Below, piece by piece: positions 24,978-35,057 of a stretch of 64,000 bases of DNA. The stretch is from JAPOUP01 sp965203255 (GTDB lineage Bacteria > Pseudomonadota > Alphaproteobacteria > Rhodobacterales > Rhodobacteraceae), in the NCBI GenBank assembly GCA_965203255.1, contig OZ241882.1, positions 3,410,001-3,474,000 of the forward strand. Direction: 5' to 3'. Positions within the stretch are counted from its first letter, which is position 1; each line of letters opens with the position of its first letter. The position numbers and the translations under genes were made by a program. The notes beneath the pieces are model-generated. The model searched no databases, was not told where the DNA came from, and was given only the letters and a program-made list of their open reading frames with translations.

Positions 24978-26540
24978 TCAGGCCGGCTCGGCCCTGACCG
25001 CCAGGAGGTTCCTCGCCCCGCGCCCGCAGGCCACGCCGATCAGGTGGACCGGCTCCCCGCGCCCGCGCCACCTGTCCGCGTAGCCGCGCCCGCGCATCTG
25101 GGCGAGCGCCGCGTCCAGCGCGGCCTCCGCGTCCCCGTCACCCTCCGCCATCTTGAACTCCAGCACGAACACCTGCCCGCCCGTCAGCACCACCATGTCC
25201 GCGCGGCCGTGGCTGGACGCCTCCTCGACCCTGAGGTCGACGCCAAGGGCGCTGAGGCACATGTGCAGCAGGCTGGCGTACCACGCCTCGTAGCGGGCCA
25301 GGTCGCCGGCGGCGTGCCACTGGTAGGGGATCGCCGACAGGTACGACCGGAGCCGCCCGCCGAACCCCGCGAAGTCGTTCGCCTCCAGCAGCGCGCGGAG
25401 CTCCCGGCCGTCCTCCAGCGCCTCCCTCCCCGCCCTCCCGAGATAGGCGAGCAATCCGTCGTTCAGGCTGGTCCGCACCTCCAGGTTGGGGTAGTCCAGA
25501 CGGTAGAAGGTCCTGAACCCCTCCCTCCGCTCCTCCGCGATGGTCAGGTAGCCGGTCTGGAACAGAAGCGCCTCGACGCCGATGTCGTCCACGTCGAACC
25601 TGGAGACCAGCGGCATGTCCGCCATCCGGTTCTCCAGCTCCATCGGGCCGACGGACCGCTCCACGAGCGTCCGGAACAGGAAGGCCGGGGAGCCGGTCTC
25701 GAACCACCAGGGACGGAACTCCCTGCCGTCGAGCAGCAGCAGCACGTCGTAGGGGTTGTAGACCCTCTCCCCGCCGAGCCAGTGGTAGCCGTTGTACCAG
25801 GCCCGGATCCCGTCCCGGTCCAGCCCGCCGAGCTCCGGCCCGAACACCCGGTCGAGGTCGCCCTCCGTGTAGCCGCAGATCGTGGCGTAGCGCGGGTCGA
25901 GGCTGATGTCCTCGAGGTTGTTCAGGCCCGAGAACAGGCTGGCCTTCGAGAACATGCTGACGCCGGTGACGAAGGTGAAGCGGACGTGCTCCGCGCAGTC
26001 CTTGACGATGCCGTAGAACCCGCGCAGGTAGTCGCGGTTGGCCCTCGCCAGCACCGGGTCGTGCAGCGCGTCGAGGATCGGCTTGTCGTACTCGTCCACC
26101 AGGACCGCCACCTGCCGCCCGGAGGCGTGGTGCAGGCGGTCGAGGAGATCCAGCAGCCGTTCGGGCCCGGCGCGGCGGGAAGCGCCGGAGAGGCCCGCGT
26201 TGCGCTCGATCACGTCGAGCTGCGTGAGGATGCTGCGCTCGAGGTCGCCCGGGTCATTGTACTTCCCGCCGAAGCTCAGCCGGACCACCGGATGGGGGGC
26301 GGACCAGTCCCAGTGGCCGTGGATGCCGAGGCCCCGGAACAGCTCCTCGCGGCACTCGAACAGCGACCTCAGCGTGTCCAGCAGCAGGCTCTTGCCGAAC
26401 CGGCGGGGACGGGAGAGGAAATAGTGGCGCCCCCCGTCGACCAGCCTCCGTACGAGGGGGGTCTTGTCGACGTAGTAGCAGTCCTCCTCCCGGACCGTCC
26501 GGAAGTCCTGGATGCCGATCGGAAGGCGGCGGCGGGTCAT
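24978..26540 (-). CDS. AAA-ATPase-like / PD-(D/E)XK protein (DUF1703 type), copy 3
   Basis: 520 residues from ATG 26540 after GGAGAGACCG. The first 150 residues are identical by eye to copy 1, including RPRRFGKSLLLDTL and VLVDEYDKP. The region from about 320 to 420 is its own variant (ERREGFRTFYRLDYPN, LAYLGRAGREALEDG). The nuclease motif RADMVVL / EFKM is intact. It lies upstream of and parallel to copy 2. No lipoprotein gene remains on its 5' side; that side is now occupied by the large nested element beginning at 26681. Confidence 0.85.
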   Translation of the reverse strand: MTRRRLPIGIQDFRTVREEDCYYVDKTPLVRRLVDGGRHYFLSRPRRFGKSLLLDTLRSLFECREELFRGLGIHGHWDWSAPHPVVRLSFGGKYNDPGDLERSILTQLDVIERNAGLSGASRRAGPERLLDLLDRLHHASGRQVAVLVDEYDKPILDALHDPVLARANRDYLRGFYGIVKDCAEHVRFTFVTGVSMFSKASLFSGLNNLEDISLDPRYATICGYTEGDLDRVFGPELGGLDRDGIRAWYNGYHWLGGERVYNPYDVLLLLDGREFRPWWFETGSPAFLFRTLVERSVGPMELENRMADMPLVSRFDVDDIGVEALLFQTGYLTIAEERREGFRTFYRLDYPNLEVRTSLNDGLLAYLGRAGREALEDGRELRALLEANDFAGFGGRLRSYLSAIPYQWHAAGDLARYEAWYASLLHMCLSALGVDLRVEEASSHGRADMVVLTGGQVFVLEFKMAEGDGDAEAALDAALAQMRGRGYADRWRGRGEPVHLIGVACGRGARNLLAVRAEPA

Positions 26541-27150
26541 CGGTCTCTCCGTCCGTGGCCTGCGGAAGGCCCCTGAGGGGCTCACGCGACCTTACCGGGG
26601 AACCGCGGCCCGCGCCACCCCTTTCCGGCGCGGACCGCCCCGTTCCCCTGGCGGGGAGGGATCCGCGGGCCGCCCGGGAGCTTACAACAGCCCGCACCTG
26701 TATGGGCGATCCCATTCCCGCCTGCGCTCGCCGAGCGCGTCGGGCGGCGGCCCCCTGTTGAGGGCGTCGCGCACCTGGATGGCCCGGTCCAGCCGCTCCA
26801 GATGCCATGGGACGGGCCGCCGTTTGCCTTCGCGGGTGATTCGGTGCAGGGTGTTGACAGGAAGACAGCATGTTGTGGCGGGGGGCCGCGAGACGGCAAC
26901 CCCCGCCGAGTGAAAGGAGAGAAAGATGACTGATTCGAAAACCCCTTTCGAGGGGAACGTTACCACGGTCTACGCGGCTCTGGAAGTGAGCGGCAGGAGC
27001 TGGATCCTCGCGGTGGGCGATCCGTCCGACACGTCGAGGGCCGGCATCCACAGGCTGGCGCCGCAGGACGTTGATGGGCTCCTGGGCAGGCTCGGGCGGG
27101 CGCGGGAGCGGGCGGCGACCGGCGGCGATGTCCGGGTGATGCTTGTGTAC

Positions 27151-28884
27151 CAGCAATTCCCACCAGCCCTTCCGGACCCTGTATTCCTTGGGCTTCCGTG
27201 AACCGGGTTTCGTAGACTTTTCCTTCCAGACGACTGGAAACCGCCCGGAATCCTCTGGACATCATAGGCTGGGGCCCTTACCGCAACCGGTGTTGACTTC
27301 GATGACGGGAGTTGGGACGATGCGGTTTCGGAAGGACCTCGGCAGGCCCGGGCTGATCAGGGCGCTTGCGGAATGCTTCGGCAGGATCGACGATCCGGTG
27401 GACGGGCGCCGGTTCAGCCTCGCGGACCACCTCATGTCGGCGTTCGCGATGTTCTCGCTCAAATATCCGTCGCTCCTGCAGTTCGACAGGGACAGCCGCA
27501 GGGACGCCATCGTCCGCGGGAACCTCCGGACGCTGTTCGGGATCGCGGCGGCGCCCTGCGACTCCGCCATGCGGAAACGCCTCGACACGGTCGACCCCAG
27601 GCAGCTGCGCCCGGCGTTCAGGACCCTGTTCGCGAGGCTGCAGCGCGGCAGGGTGCTGGAGGACCAGCCGGTTTTCGACGGCCACTACCTGATCTCGATT
27701 GACGGCACCGGCTACTTCAGCTCGAAATCCGTCCACTGCGACCACTGCTGCGTCGCCCGCCGCAGTGATGGATCGAGGACCTACTCGCACAGCATGCTCG
27801 CCGCCGTGGTCTGCCACCCGGAACGCCGCGAGGTGTTCCCGCTGGCCCCGGAGCCGATCGCCAGGACCGACGGGGACACGAAGAACGACTGCGAGCGCAA
27901 CGCCGCCGCGCGGTTCATCGACGACCTCCGGCGGGAGCATCCGCACCTGAAGGCCATCGTCCTGCAGGACGGCCTCGCCTCCAACGGGCCCCACATCGCC
28001 CGCCTGCGGCGGCACGGCCTCCGCTTCATCCTCGGCGCGAAACCCGGCGACCACGCGCTGCTGTTCGCCAGCCTCGACGCCAGCCCCGACACCCGCACCG
28101 CCCGGTTCACCGACGCCGACGGCACCCGGCACGACTTCCGCTACCTGAACGGTGCGCCAGTCAACGCCTCCCATCCCGACATCAGGGTCAACGTCATCGA
28201 ATACCGGGAGACGGTCATCAAGAGGACATACATCGCGAAGCACCACCGCGGCCCGGACGACCCGACCCACCGGGTGGAGGAGAAGCAGCGGAGGTTCTCC
28301 TGGGTCACCGACCTTCCCGTCGACAGCGACAGCCTCATGCCGGTCATGCGCGCCGCCCGCTCCCGATGGCGGATAGAGAACGAGACGTTCAACACGCTGA
28401 AGAACCAGGGCTACCACTTCGAGCACAGCTTCGGGCATGGAAAGCGGCACCTGACCACCGTGCTCGCCATGACGATGATGCTCGCCTTCCTCACGGACCA
28501 GATCGAGGCCGCCTCCTGCAGGGTGTTCGCCGCCGCGCTGGAGGCGAGGGGGCGGCTGAGGTACCTCCGCGAGAGAACCCGGTCATACTTCCACGACTTC
28601 CCGGTCCCCGACTGGCGGACACTCTACGCCGCCCTGACCCACGGGCACGCGCCTGTGGCCCTGAACGTCGCCGGACCGTCCGGACGGTCGCCGCCGCGGC
28701 GCGGGGCGCCCGGGCGCGCCTGAACGCCCGACCGAACCGCCCCAGGGGCAGACCCGCGACACATCCCTTATTTCCACCGGAACGCCGCCGGACGCCCCCG
28801 CACGCCCGGATTCCGCCCGAATCCGCCGCCGACGCCCGCAATCCGCCGGAAACCGGACCGGAATTTCACTGGTGGGAATTTCTG
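27151..28884 (+). mobile_element. Insertion sequence (orphan/ISNCY-type), copy 1, inside the IS110 gene
   Basis: The element is 1734 bp with short ends CAGCAATTCCCACCAG (left) and, read inward from the right, CAGAAATTCCCACCAG. It is flanked by the 9-bp duplication CTTGTGTAC (27142-27150 and 28885-28893). It carries one transposase. The same element occurs at 33274-35001 and 45191-46924, each with its own 9-bp duplication, so all three are genuine transposition events. Confidence 0.93.
27320..28723 (+). CDS. DDE transposase of the orphan/ISNCY-type element, copy 1
   Basis: 467 residues with an RNase H-like DDE layout: SIDGTGYFSSKSVHC, IVLQDGLASNGPHI, and a C-terminal SRWRIENETFNTLKNQGYHF-type helix carrying the likely last catalytic glutamate. 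HSFGHGKRHL follows. This resembles a known group of unassigned transposases. The ATG at 27320 is chosen over 27302 because only the second one is conserved in the degenerate copy 2. A Pro-Arg-rich tail ends the protein. It differs from copy 3 at only about six residues. Confidence 0.85.
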   Translation: MRFRKDLGRPGLIRALAECFGRIDDPVDGRRFSLADHLMSAFAMFSLKYPSLLQFDRDSRRDAIVRGNLRTLFGIAAAPCDSAMRKRLDTVDPRQLRPAFRTLFARLQRGRVLEDQPVFDGHYLISIDGTGYFSSKSVHCDHCCVARRSDGSRTYSHSMLAAVVCHPERREVFPLAPEPIARTDGDTKNDCERNAAARFIDDLRREHPHLKAIVLQDGLASNGPHIARLRRHGLRFILGAKPGDHALLFASLDASPDTRTARFTDADGTRHDFRYLNGAPVNASHPDIRVNVIEYRETVIKRTYIAKHHRGPDDPTHRVEEKQRRFSWVTDLPVDSDSLMPVMRAARSRWRIENETFNTLKNQGYHFEHSFGHGKRHLTTVLAMTMMLAFLTDQIEAASCRVFAAALEARGRLRYLRERTRSYFHDFPVPDWRTLYAALTHGHAPVALNVAGPSGRSPPRRGAPGRA

Positions 28885-29886
28885 CTTGTGTACGAGGCCG
28901 GTTACGAGGGCTTCTGGCTGGCCCGGCGGCTGGAGGGGGAGGATGTCGAGGTGGTTGTCTGCGACCCCGCGAGCCTCGAGGTGGTGCGGAGGAAAAAGAA
29001 GGTGAAGACGGACCGGATCGACGCCCGCCGGATGGTCCGGGCGCTCAGGGCGTGGGACGGCGGCGACCGGGACGCGATGTCGCGGGTGCGTGTGCCAACG
29101 GTCGCGGAGGAGGACAGGAAGCGGCTGCTGCGCCGGCGGGAGCGTCTGGTGCAGGAGCGCCGCCGCCTCTCGAACTCCGTCGACGGGCTCCTGAGGCTGC
29201 ACGGGGTGTTGGCCGGGGATCCGGCGCGGCCGGGGTTCCGTGAGCGGCTCGGCGGGATGGAGACCGGCTACGGGGAGCCGCTGCCGCCGGAGCTGCTGGC
29301 CGAGATCAAGGGCATCCTCGACCGGCTGGAGCTGGTGCGCGCGGAACTCAAGGCTGTCGAGGCGAGGAAGATGGAGATGCTGGAGGCGTCGGCCCGGGCC
29401 CTCGACGGCCTCCGCGCGGACGCCGCCGGGAAGGAGGCCGCTCCGCCCGTTGACAGACCGCGGGCGGCGCCGGCGGACGCCCACCACGCGGCGACGCTGG
29501 TCCGGCTGCGCGGGATCGGCCCGAACGACGCGCTGATGCTGGGCGGCGAGCTCTTCTACCGGGAGCTGCGCAACCGGCGGCAGCTGGCCAGCCTCGCGGG
29601 CCTGGCGCCGGTGCCCTTCGCGAGCGGGGGCGTCGACAACGACCAGGGGATCAGCAAGGCGGGCGGCGCGATGCTGCGAAAGCACCTGGTGCAGATGGCC
29701 TGGCGCTGGCTGCGCCACCAGCCCGACAGCGCCCTCTCGGCGTGGTTCCGGGATTACGTGAGCGCCCGCGACGGACGTTCGCGCAGGCGGGGGATCGTGG
29801 CGCTGGCCCGTAAGCTTCTGGTGGCGCTGTGGAGGTTCGCCACCACCGGCCTGGTGCCGGAGGGCGCCGTCCTGTCGCAGGCCTGA

Positions 29887-30244
29887 GAGCGGGAGGGCAA
29901 CGGAACAACGGAACAACGGAACACCCGGGCGGCCCGACGGGGCCTCCGGGGAACCCGGGCAGGGCGTGTGACCGTGCAGGGGCCTGGTTCGCCGCAGGAA
30001 GCGGCACCGTTCATTTCAGATGGGTCCCGCCCCCCCCGGAACGTCGCACCGCCCGAATCGGGCATAATGGTCACGGGGCCGGCACCGGCCAACCGAACCG
30101 GATAAGAGGCTGGACGCGTCGTTGAGCGCGTCATGGAACCGCGACGTTCTGTCTGGACTTCCCCGGTGGCACGGAAGCCGCCCCCCGACGGAGGGAGGGA
30201 CGCCGATGTGAGGTTTTGAAAAAGGGCACTTGACCTGTAAGGTC
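29887..30244. other. Right flank of IS110 inside the nested element
   Basis: No gene. It starts with a short tandem repeat GGAACAAC (29899-29922) and should contain the IS110 right end, which has no obvious inverted repeat, as is normal for that family. Confidence 0.4.
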
Positions 30245-32444
30245 TCATAAGAGCCCCTGCCAGACCTTTTTCACCCCGGGCAGCGGCTGCCGCTTCGTGG
30301 GATGCGCCCCGACGAGGCGCCCGAGGTCGATGGTGAAGGTCCTGATGTCCGGCGGCGTCCCGTCGTCCATCGTGGTGATCTCCCGGTGGCCCTGGGCGGA
30401 CAGCAGGGTGGGCGGGAGCCTGATGCCCTCCTCCGGACAGGCCTCGGTGGCGGGGGTGTCCGGCCTTTCGCGGGCGGGCATGGTGATGCCGGCGACGCGG
30501 CAGGCGGTGACGGCGCCGGAGGCGAGGCGCCTGCGCGGGCCGTCGGCGGTGTCCAGCCGCCTGTCCCTGCCGCCGGTGCCGGACCTGAGCGTCCGGAACC
30601 ATGTCCCGCCGGTCCATCCCTTTCGGTACCAGTCCAGCACGGTGAGGGCGCGCATGGAGTCCGGCTGCCCCTCCGCCGGCCGTTCGGTGGCCGTCAGCAG
30701 CCAGTGCGGCGGCTCCCCGCCGTCGGCGGCGTCGACCTCGGTGGCGGAGACTGCGAACATCGTGAGCGGCTCCGTTCCGCAGCCGCGCTTCGGCGGCAGG
30801 ACCGCGACCTCCGCCGCGCGGATCCCCGGGCGGGCGGTGCGCTCCCTGCTGGCCCTCGGCCCGCCGGAGGCCGGGACCGTCAGGTCCACCGCCGCGGGGG
30901 TCCGGCAGGGACGCGGCATGCTCCCACAGGCAGGCATCCTCTCCCCCCTCCGTCCGCACCCGCTGCCGCACGGACCGGCTGGCGCGGACCAGCGGCGCGT
31001 CGCCGTGCTCCGCCGCCCTTCCGGGCATCTGCCGGAAGTCCCCCTCGCGGTGGCGGACGGAGACCACCCGCGTGTCCGGGCAGGTCGCCGCCAGCCCGCG
31101 GGCGCGGTCCAGGCCGTCCAGCCAGCGCCGGCTGCCGTCCTCCGGGTCGTCCCGCAGGTCCGCGTCCATGGTGAACAGGCCCAGCGGCCTGCCCTCCGCC
31201 GTCACCGCCAGCCCGGCGTGGGCGGGGATGCCGGTGCTGCCCTTTCCGCCGCCGCCGGGCCTCGTCAGGCCCTCCGTGGCCTCCAGGGCGGTGCAGGTGG
31301 GCGTCGTGGTGTCCTGTATGGCGAGGACCAGGGACTCCCCGCGGCAGCGGTCGGCGGTCGCCTCGTGACGCCGCTGCGGGACGGTCTCCATGGTCACCCT
31401 CCGGTCCGGCGGCAGCCGGCAGGCGGCCGTTTCCGCGGCCTTCGCCGGCAGGATCACCGGCAGCTCCCCGCCCATGCTGTCCAGCCACGCCCGGCCCATG
31501 CCAGCGATGCGCCGCCGCACCCGCCCGTCGGTGTGGCCCGGGCGCCCGCACTCCCGCTCCGCCCAGTCCATCCCGCCGCCGTCATAGGCGCCCGCCAGCG
31601 CACCGACCGGGCGGCGCTCCGTCCTGTCGGGCGCCTCCCGCCAGCCGTCCTCCAGGGCCAGGACCGGCGCCGTCCCGGCCGCCGGCCTCCGGCCGCTGCC
31701 GTGCCCGGCGCAGGTCCAGCCGGCGCGGTGCAGGGAGTGGCCGCCGGTCTCCGGGCCGACATGGGTGCAGGCCGCCACGGGGCGCACGGAACAGCGCGCC
31801 TCCCAACCGTCCGCCACCCGCGCCGCCGCCATGGGCGGGACCTCCGGGGCCAGCCCGTACACACGGACGCCGGGCGTCAGGAGGAACCTGTGGCAGCGGA
31901 CCACGCGGGCGATGCCGGCGGCGCGGGCCTCGGGGGACCAGCCGATCCAGGCGTCCCGCGCCGCGGGCCTCCAGGTCGCCGACCCGAAGCCGGTCCCGCC
32001 CAGGACGCCGTGGCGCTCCGAACGGATCCAGTGGCGCGTCCGGCCGCCCGGCGGCCGCGCCCAGCCCCGCGGATGGTGGCGCTCCACCATCGCCTCCCAC
32101 AGCCGGCGGTCGTCGGCGCCGCCCACCGGATCGAGCCGGACCGGACCGGGATCCCCCAGAGGAAGCGCCACCGCCGTGTCGGGGACGGCGCCGGCCGGGA
32201 CGGCCGGGGCGGCGTACGGATCGGGCGCTGCGCGGGGCGGCGGAAGCGCTTCCCCCACGCGCTCCGCCAGCGCCGGAAGCGCCTTCGCCGCCGCCGGGAT
32301 GACCGGCCCGCCGCGGGTGTTGCGCCAGCCGGTGCGCCCGACCGGCTCCCGGCAAAGGGCATGCCGGCTGCGTCCGCCGGCACGGAGCGCCCCGGCGAGC
32401 CACTCCAGCGTCCGCCAACCGAAATGGCGGAGACCGACCTGCAT
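30245..32444 (-). pseudogene. DruA-domain (DUF4338) / Tn5-like DDE transposase fusion, decayed copy
   Basis: On the minus strand the first frame runs from 32444: a VERHHPRGWARPPGG segment, HWIRSERHGVLGGTGFGSAT, ARDAWIGWSPEAR and RCHRFLLTPGVRVYGLAPEV. These align with the DruA-like domain of the intact copy at 54668. LAIQDTTTPTCTALEATEGL and VVSVRHREGDF mark the DDE domain. A frameshift near 30930 moves the rest to another frame, which ends with LDWYRKGWTGGTWF, GRDRRLD and KRQPLPGVKKVWQG. The intact copy's glutamate region (TGEWF) reads GGTWF here, and DREGD reads HREGD. Catalytic residues are therefore lost in addition to the frameshift. Confidence 0.8.
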
Positions 32445-32604
32445 GCCCCGCCATATAGGCGAACCGAATCAAATATACAGGTATGAAATGTTGTAAGGCC
32501 CGGGAGGCGCGCGCCGGGCCACGCCGGTCCCGCGGGCGCGTCCCGCTGGGTCGCCGGGAAGGTCCGGATTCAGGCGTTTCAACGTGCGTTAGGAGGCTGT
32601 GACA

Positions 32605-32874
32605 ATGAGTGTCTATGCTGCTTTTCTGAACGAACCGGACAAATCGGCGTGGGAAGCTCTTCGGGAGAAATGGCCGAATGGCCGCTCATTTGTATTGACC
32701 GACAATTTGGCGTTTGTGGCTCCAGAAGGGCTGACTCTGACGACAGAAGTTGCGGATGCAGTTGGCATTGGTGAGAAGAATGACCTGCCTGGCGTCGTGT
32801 TTGAGTGGGGAGTTCACACTGGGTTCAATCGTGGCGAACTTTGGGAATGGCTGAGCAAGGTCAAGCGATCATGA
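32605..32874 (+). CDS. Small hypothetical protein
   Basis: 89 residues starting at ATG 32605, which has an excellent ribosome site (AGGAGG at 32591-32596, 8-base spacing). The GTG at 32599 is too close to that site. It is a soluble, slightly acidic protein with many Trp and Glu residues (SAWEALREKWPNGRSFVLTD; VVFEWGVHTGFNRGELWEWL). I do not recognise the family. Its moderate GC and codon use are chromosomal rather than IS-like. The next gene begins inside its stop codon. Confidence 0.7.
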   Translation: MSVYAAFLNEPDKSAWEALREKWPNGRSFVLTDNLAFVAPEGLTLTTEVADAVGIGEKNDLPGVVFEWGVHTGFNRGELWEWLSKVKRS

Positions 32875-33137
32875 CCGGAAACGTGCACAATCTTCAGCCC
32901 GCTCCCTCTCACCAATCTGCGACTGGTGGTGGAGATGGTGGAAACTGGGGTGAGATTCATGGCCGCGTCTCATCCCTTGAAGCGCACTTGCAGCATCTTG
33001 CCACGAAGGAAGACATTCGGCGGTTGGAGGCCATGATCGCTCAGCGCGAAGTATCCATGCAGAGATGGCTTATCGGCACTGTCATATCGGCCGGTTTGGG
33101 GCTGGGCATCGCTCAAATCAGACTTTTTGGCGGCTAG
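32871..33137 (+). CDS. Small coiled-coil protein with one membrane anchor
   Basis: 88 residues beginning at ATG 32871, whose ATGA overlaps the stop of the preceding gene, so the two are translationally coupled. The N-terminal third is polar and Gly-rich. A coiled-coil segment follows (GRVSSLEAHLQHLATKEDIR, RLEAMIAQREVSMQ). A single C-terminal membrane span (WLIGTVISAGLGLGIAQI) ends the protein. This layout is common in small phage-related or stress-membrane proteins; no specific function can be assigned. Confidence 0.7.
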   Translation: MTGNVHNLQPAPSHQSATGGGDGGNWGEIHGRVSSLEAHLQHLATKEDIRRLEAMIAQREVSMQRWLIGTVISAGLGLGIAQIRLFGG

Positions 33138-33273
33138 CGGATCTGCGGCGTCTTGGGTAATCTTGCATAAGGCTCCCTATGCAAGAGTCAGCCTGATGAG
33201 TCCACGGATATTTGACTCGGATATTGACGCATTGCAAAGAACTATCGCGAACCAGAAACGTCTTTCGGATCGT

Positions 33274-35001
33274 CAGCAATTCCCACCAGCCCTTCCAGAC
33301 CCCGTATTCCATGGGGTTCCGTGATCCGGGTTTCATAAACTTTTCCTGTCAGGCGGACGGAAACCGCCAGGAATCCCCTTGACATCATAGGCTGGGGCCC
33401 TTGCCGCATCCCTGATGGCCTCACTGTCGGGAGTTGGGACGATGCGGTTTCGGAAGGACCTCGGCAGGCCCGGGTCGGTCGGGGCGCTGGCGGAACGCTT
33501 CGGCGGGACCGCCGGTCCGGTGGACGGGCGCCGGTTCAGCCTCGCGGACCACCTCATGTCGGCGTTCGCGATGTTCCCGCTGAAGCATCCGTCGCTCCCG
33601 CGGTCCGGCAGGGACAGCCGCGGTGAAGCCATCGTCCGCGGCAACCTCCGGACGCTGTCCGGGACCGCGGCGGCGCCCTGCGACCCCCCCATGCGCAGAC
33701 GCCCCGGCACGGCCGGCCCCAGGCAGCCGCCACCGGCGTCGGGACCCTGTCCGCGGGGCTGCGGCGCGGCAGGGTGCCGGGGACCAGCCGGTTCTCGACG
33801 GCCACTGCCTGATCCCGGTCGACGGCACTGGCTACTCGGCTCAAGGTCCGTCCACCGCCACCACTGCCGCGTCGCCAACCACAGTGACGGGTCGAAGGGC
33901 CATTCCCACAGCATGCCCGCCGCCGTGGTCCGCCATCCCGACCGCCGGGAGGTGCTGCCGCTGGCCCCGGAGCCGACCGCCAGGACCGACGGGGACAGGA
34001 GGAACGACTGCGGGCGCAACGCCGCGGCGCGGTCCGTCGACGGCCTCCGGCGGGAGCATCCGCGCCTGAAGGCCATCGTCCTGCAGGACGGCCCCGCGTC
34101 CAACGGACCCCACATCGCCCGCCTGCGGCGGCACGGCCTCCGCTTCATCCTCGGGGGGAGACCCGGCGACCACGCGCTGCCGTTCGCCAGCCCCGCCGCC
34201 AGACCCGACACCCGCGCGGCCCGGTTCACCGACGCCGACGGCACCCCGCACGAACTGCGCTGCCTGAACGGCGCGCCAATCAACGCCTCCCATCCCGACA
34301 TCAGGGCCAGCGTCATCGAATACCGGGAGACGGTCATCAAAAGGAAATGCATCGCGAGGCGCCACCGCGGCCCGGACGACCCGATCCACCGCGTGGAGGA
34401 GAAACGGAAGGGGCTCCTCTGGGTCACCGACCTTCCCGTGGACGGCGACAGCCTCATGCCGGTCATGCGCGCCGCCCGCTCCCGCTGGCGCACCGGGAAC
34501 GGGACCTCGACACGCTGAAGAACCAGGGCTACCGCTTCGAGCACAGCTTCGGGCACGGAAAGCGGCGCCTGACCACGGTGCCCGCCATGACGATGATGCT
34601 CGCCTTCCTCACCGCCCGGACCGGGGCCGCCTCCTGCAGGGTGTTCGCCGCCGCGCTGGAGGCGAGGGGGCGGCTGAAGTGCCTCCGGGAGAGAACCCGT
34701 TCATGCTTTCCCGACTTCCCGATCCCCGACTGGCGGACCCTCCACGCAGCCCTGACCCACAGGCACGCGGCGGTGGCCCTGACCGTCGCCGGACCGTCCG
34801 GACGGTCGCCGCCGCGGGGCGGGGCGCCCGGGCGCGCCTGAACGCCCGACCGAACCGCCCCAGGGCAGACCCGCGACACATCCCTTTTTCCCGCCGGAAC
34901 GCCGCCGGAGGTCCCCGCACGCCCGGATTCCGCCTGAATCCGACGCCGACGCCCGCGCCAAGCCGGAAACCGGACCGGAATTTCACTGGCGGGAATTTCT
35001 G
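33274..35001 (+). mobile_element. Insertion sequence (orphan/ISNCY-type), copy 2, degenerate
   Basis: The same ends as copies 1 and 3 (CAGCAATTCCCACCAG; right end reads CAGAAATTCCCGCCAG inward) with 9-bp duplication TCGGATCGT (33265-33273 and 35002-35010). It lies between the two small genes and cobM, in apparently intergenic sequence. It is 1728 bp long, with many substitutions relative to copies 1 and 3, so it is an older insertion. Confidence 0.9.
33442..34841 (+). pseudogene. Transposase of orphan/ISNCY-type element, copy 2, frameshifted
   Basis: Begins MRFRKDLGRPGSVGALAE like the intact copies. Frame changes occur near 33750-33830 and near 34500, inside the conserved helix (RSRWRTGNGTSTR instead of RSRWRIENETFNT). 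The essential C-terminal glutamate region is therefore lost. Numerous non-conservative changes accompany this, for instance LQFDRDSRRD becoming PRSGRDSRGE. Confidence 0.85.
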
Positions 35002-35057
35002 TCGGATCGTCAAGGAACTTGTGGCAGTTGATCTGCCTCGCTCGTGACGGTTCAGCC

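Larger units (their letters stand above)
26926..29886 (+). pseudogene. IS110-family transposase split by an insertion sequence
   Basis: Residues before the insertion (26926-27150) give an IS110 N-terminus ending VRVMLVY. After the insertion (28885 onwards) it resumes with YEAGYEGFWLARRL, CDPASLEV, KTDRIDARRM and RVPTVAEEDRKRLLRRRE. The C-terminal Tnp_20 part has LVRLRGIGPNDALMLGGELF, then SLAGLAPVPFASGGVDNDQG with the likely catalytic serine, then GGAMLRKHLVQMAWRWLRH. Removing the IS and one 9-bp duplication restores exactly 406 codons in frame, the normal length. A ribosome site (AAAGGAGAG) precedes ATG 26926. IS110 transposition is known to use a structured non-coding RNA in the element; where it would lie here is not clear. 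Confidence 0.85.
26681..32497 (-). mobile_element. Tn5/IS4-like element with DruA-domain transposase, interrupted by IS110 and a further IS
   Basis: The left end CTTACAACAGCCCGCACCTG and the right end, read inward CTTACAACATTTCATACCTG, form imperfect inverted repeats. They are flanked by the 9-bp direct repeat GCCCGGGAG (26672-26680 and 32498-32506). Nine-base duplications are usual for the IS50/Tn5 group. The transposase pseudogene lies at 30245-32444 near the right end. Its last residues appear to be at 26681-26815 beside the left end, separated by an IS110 gene that is itself split by another IS. The outer boundaries are firm; the exact IS110 junctions are not resolved. Confidence 0.78.
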
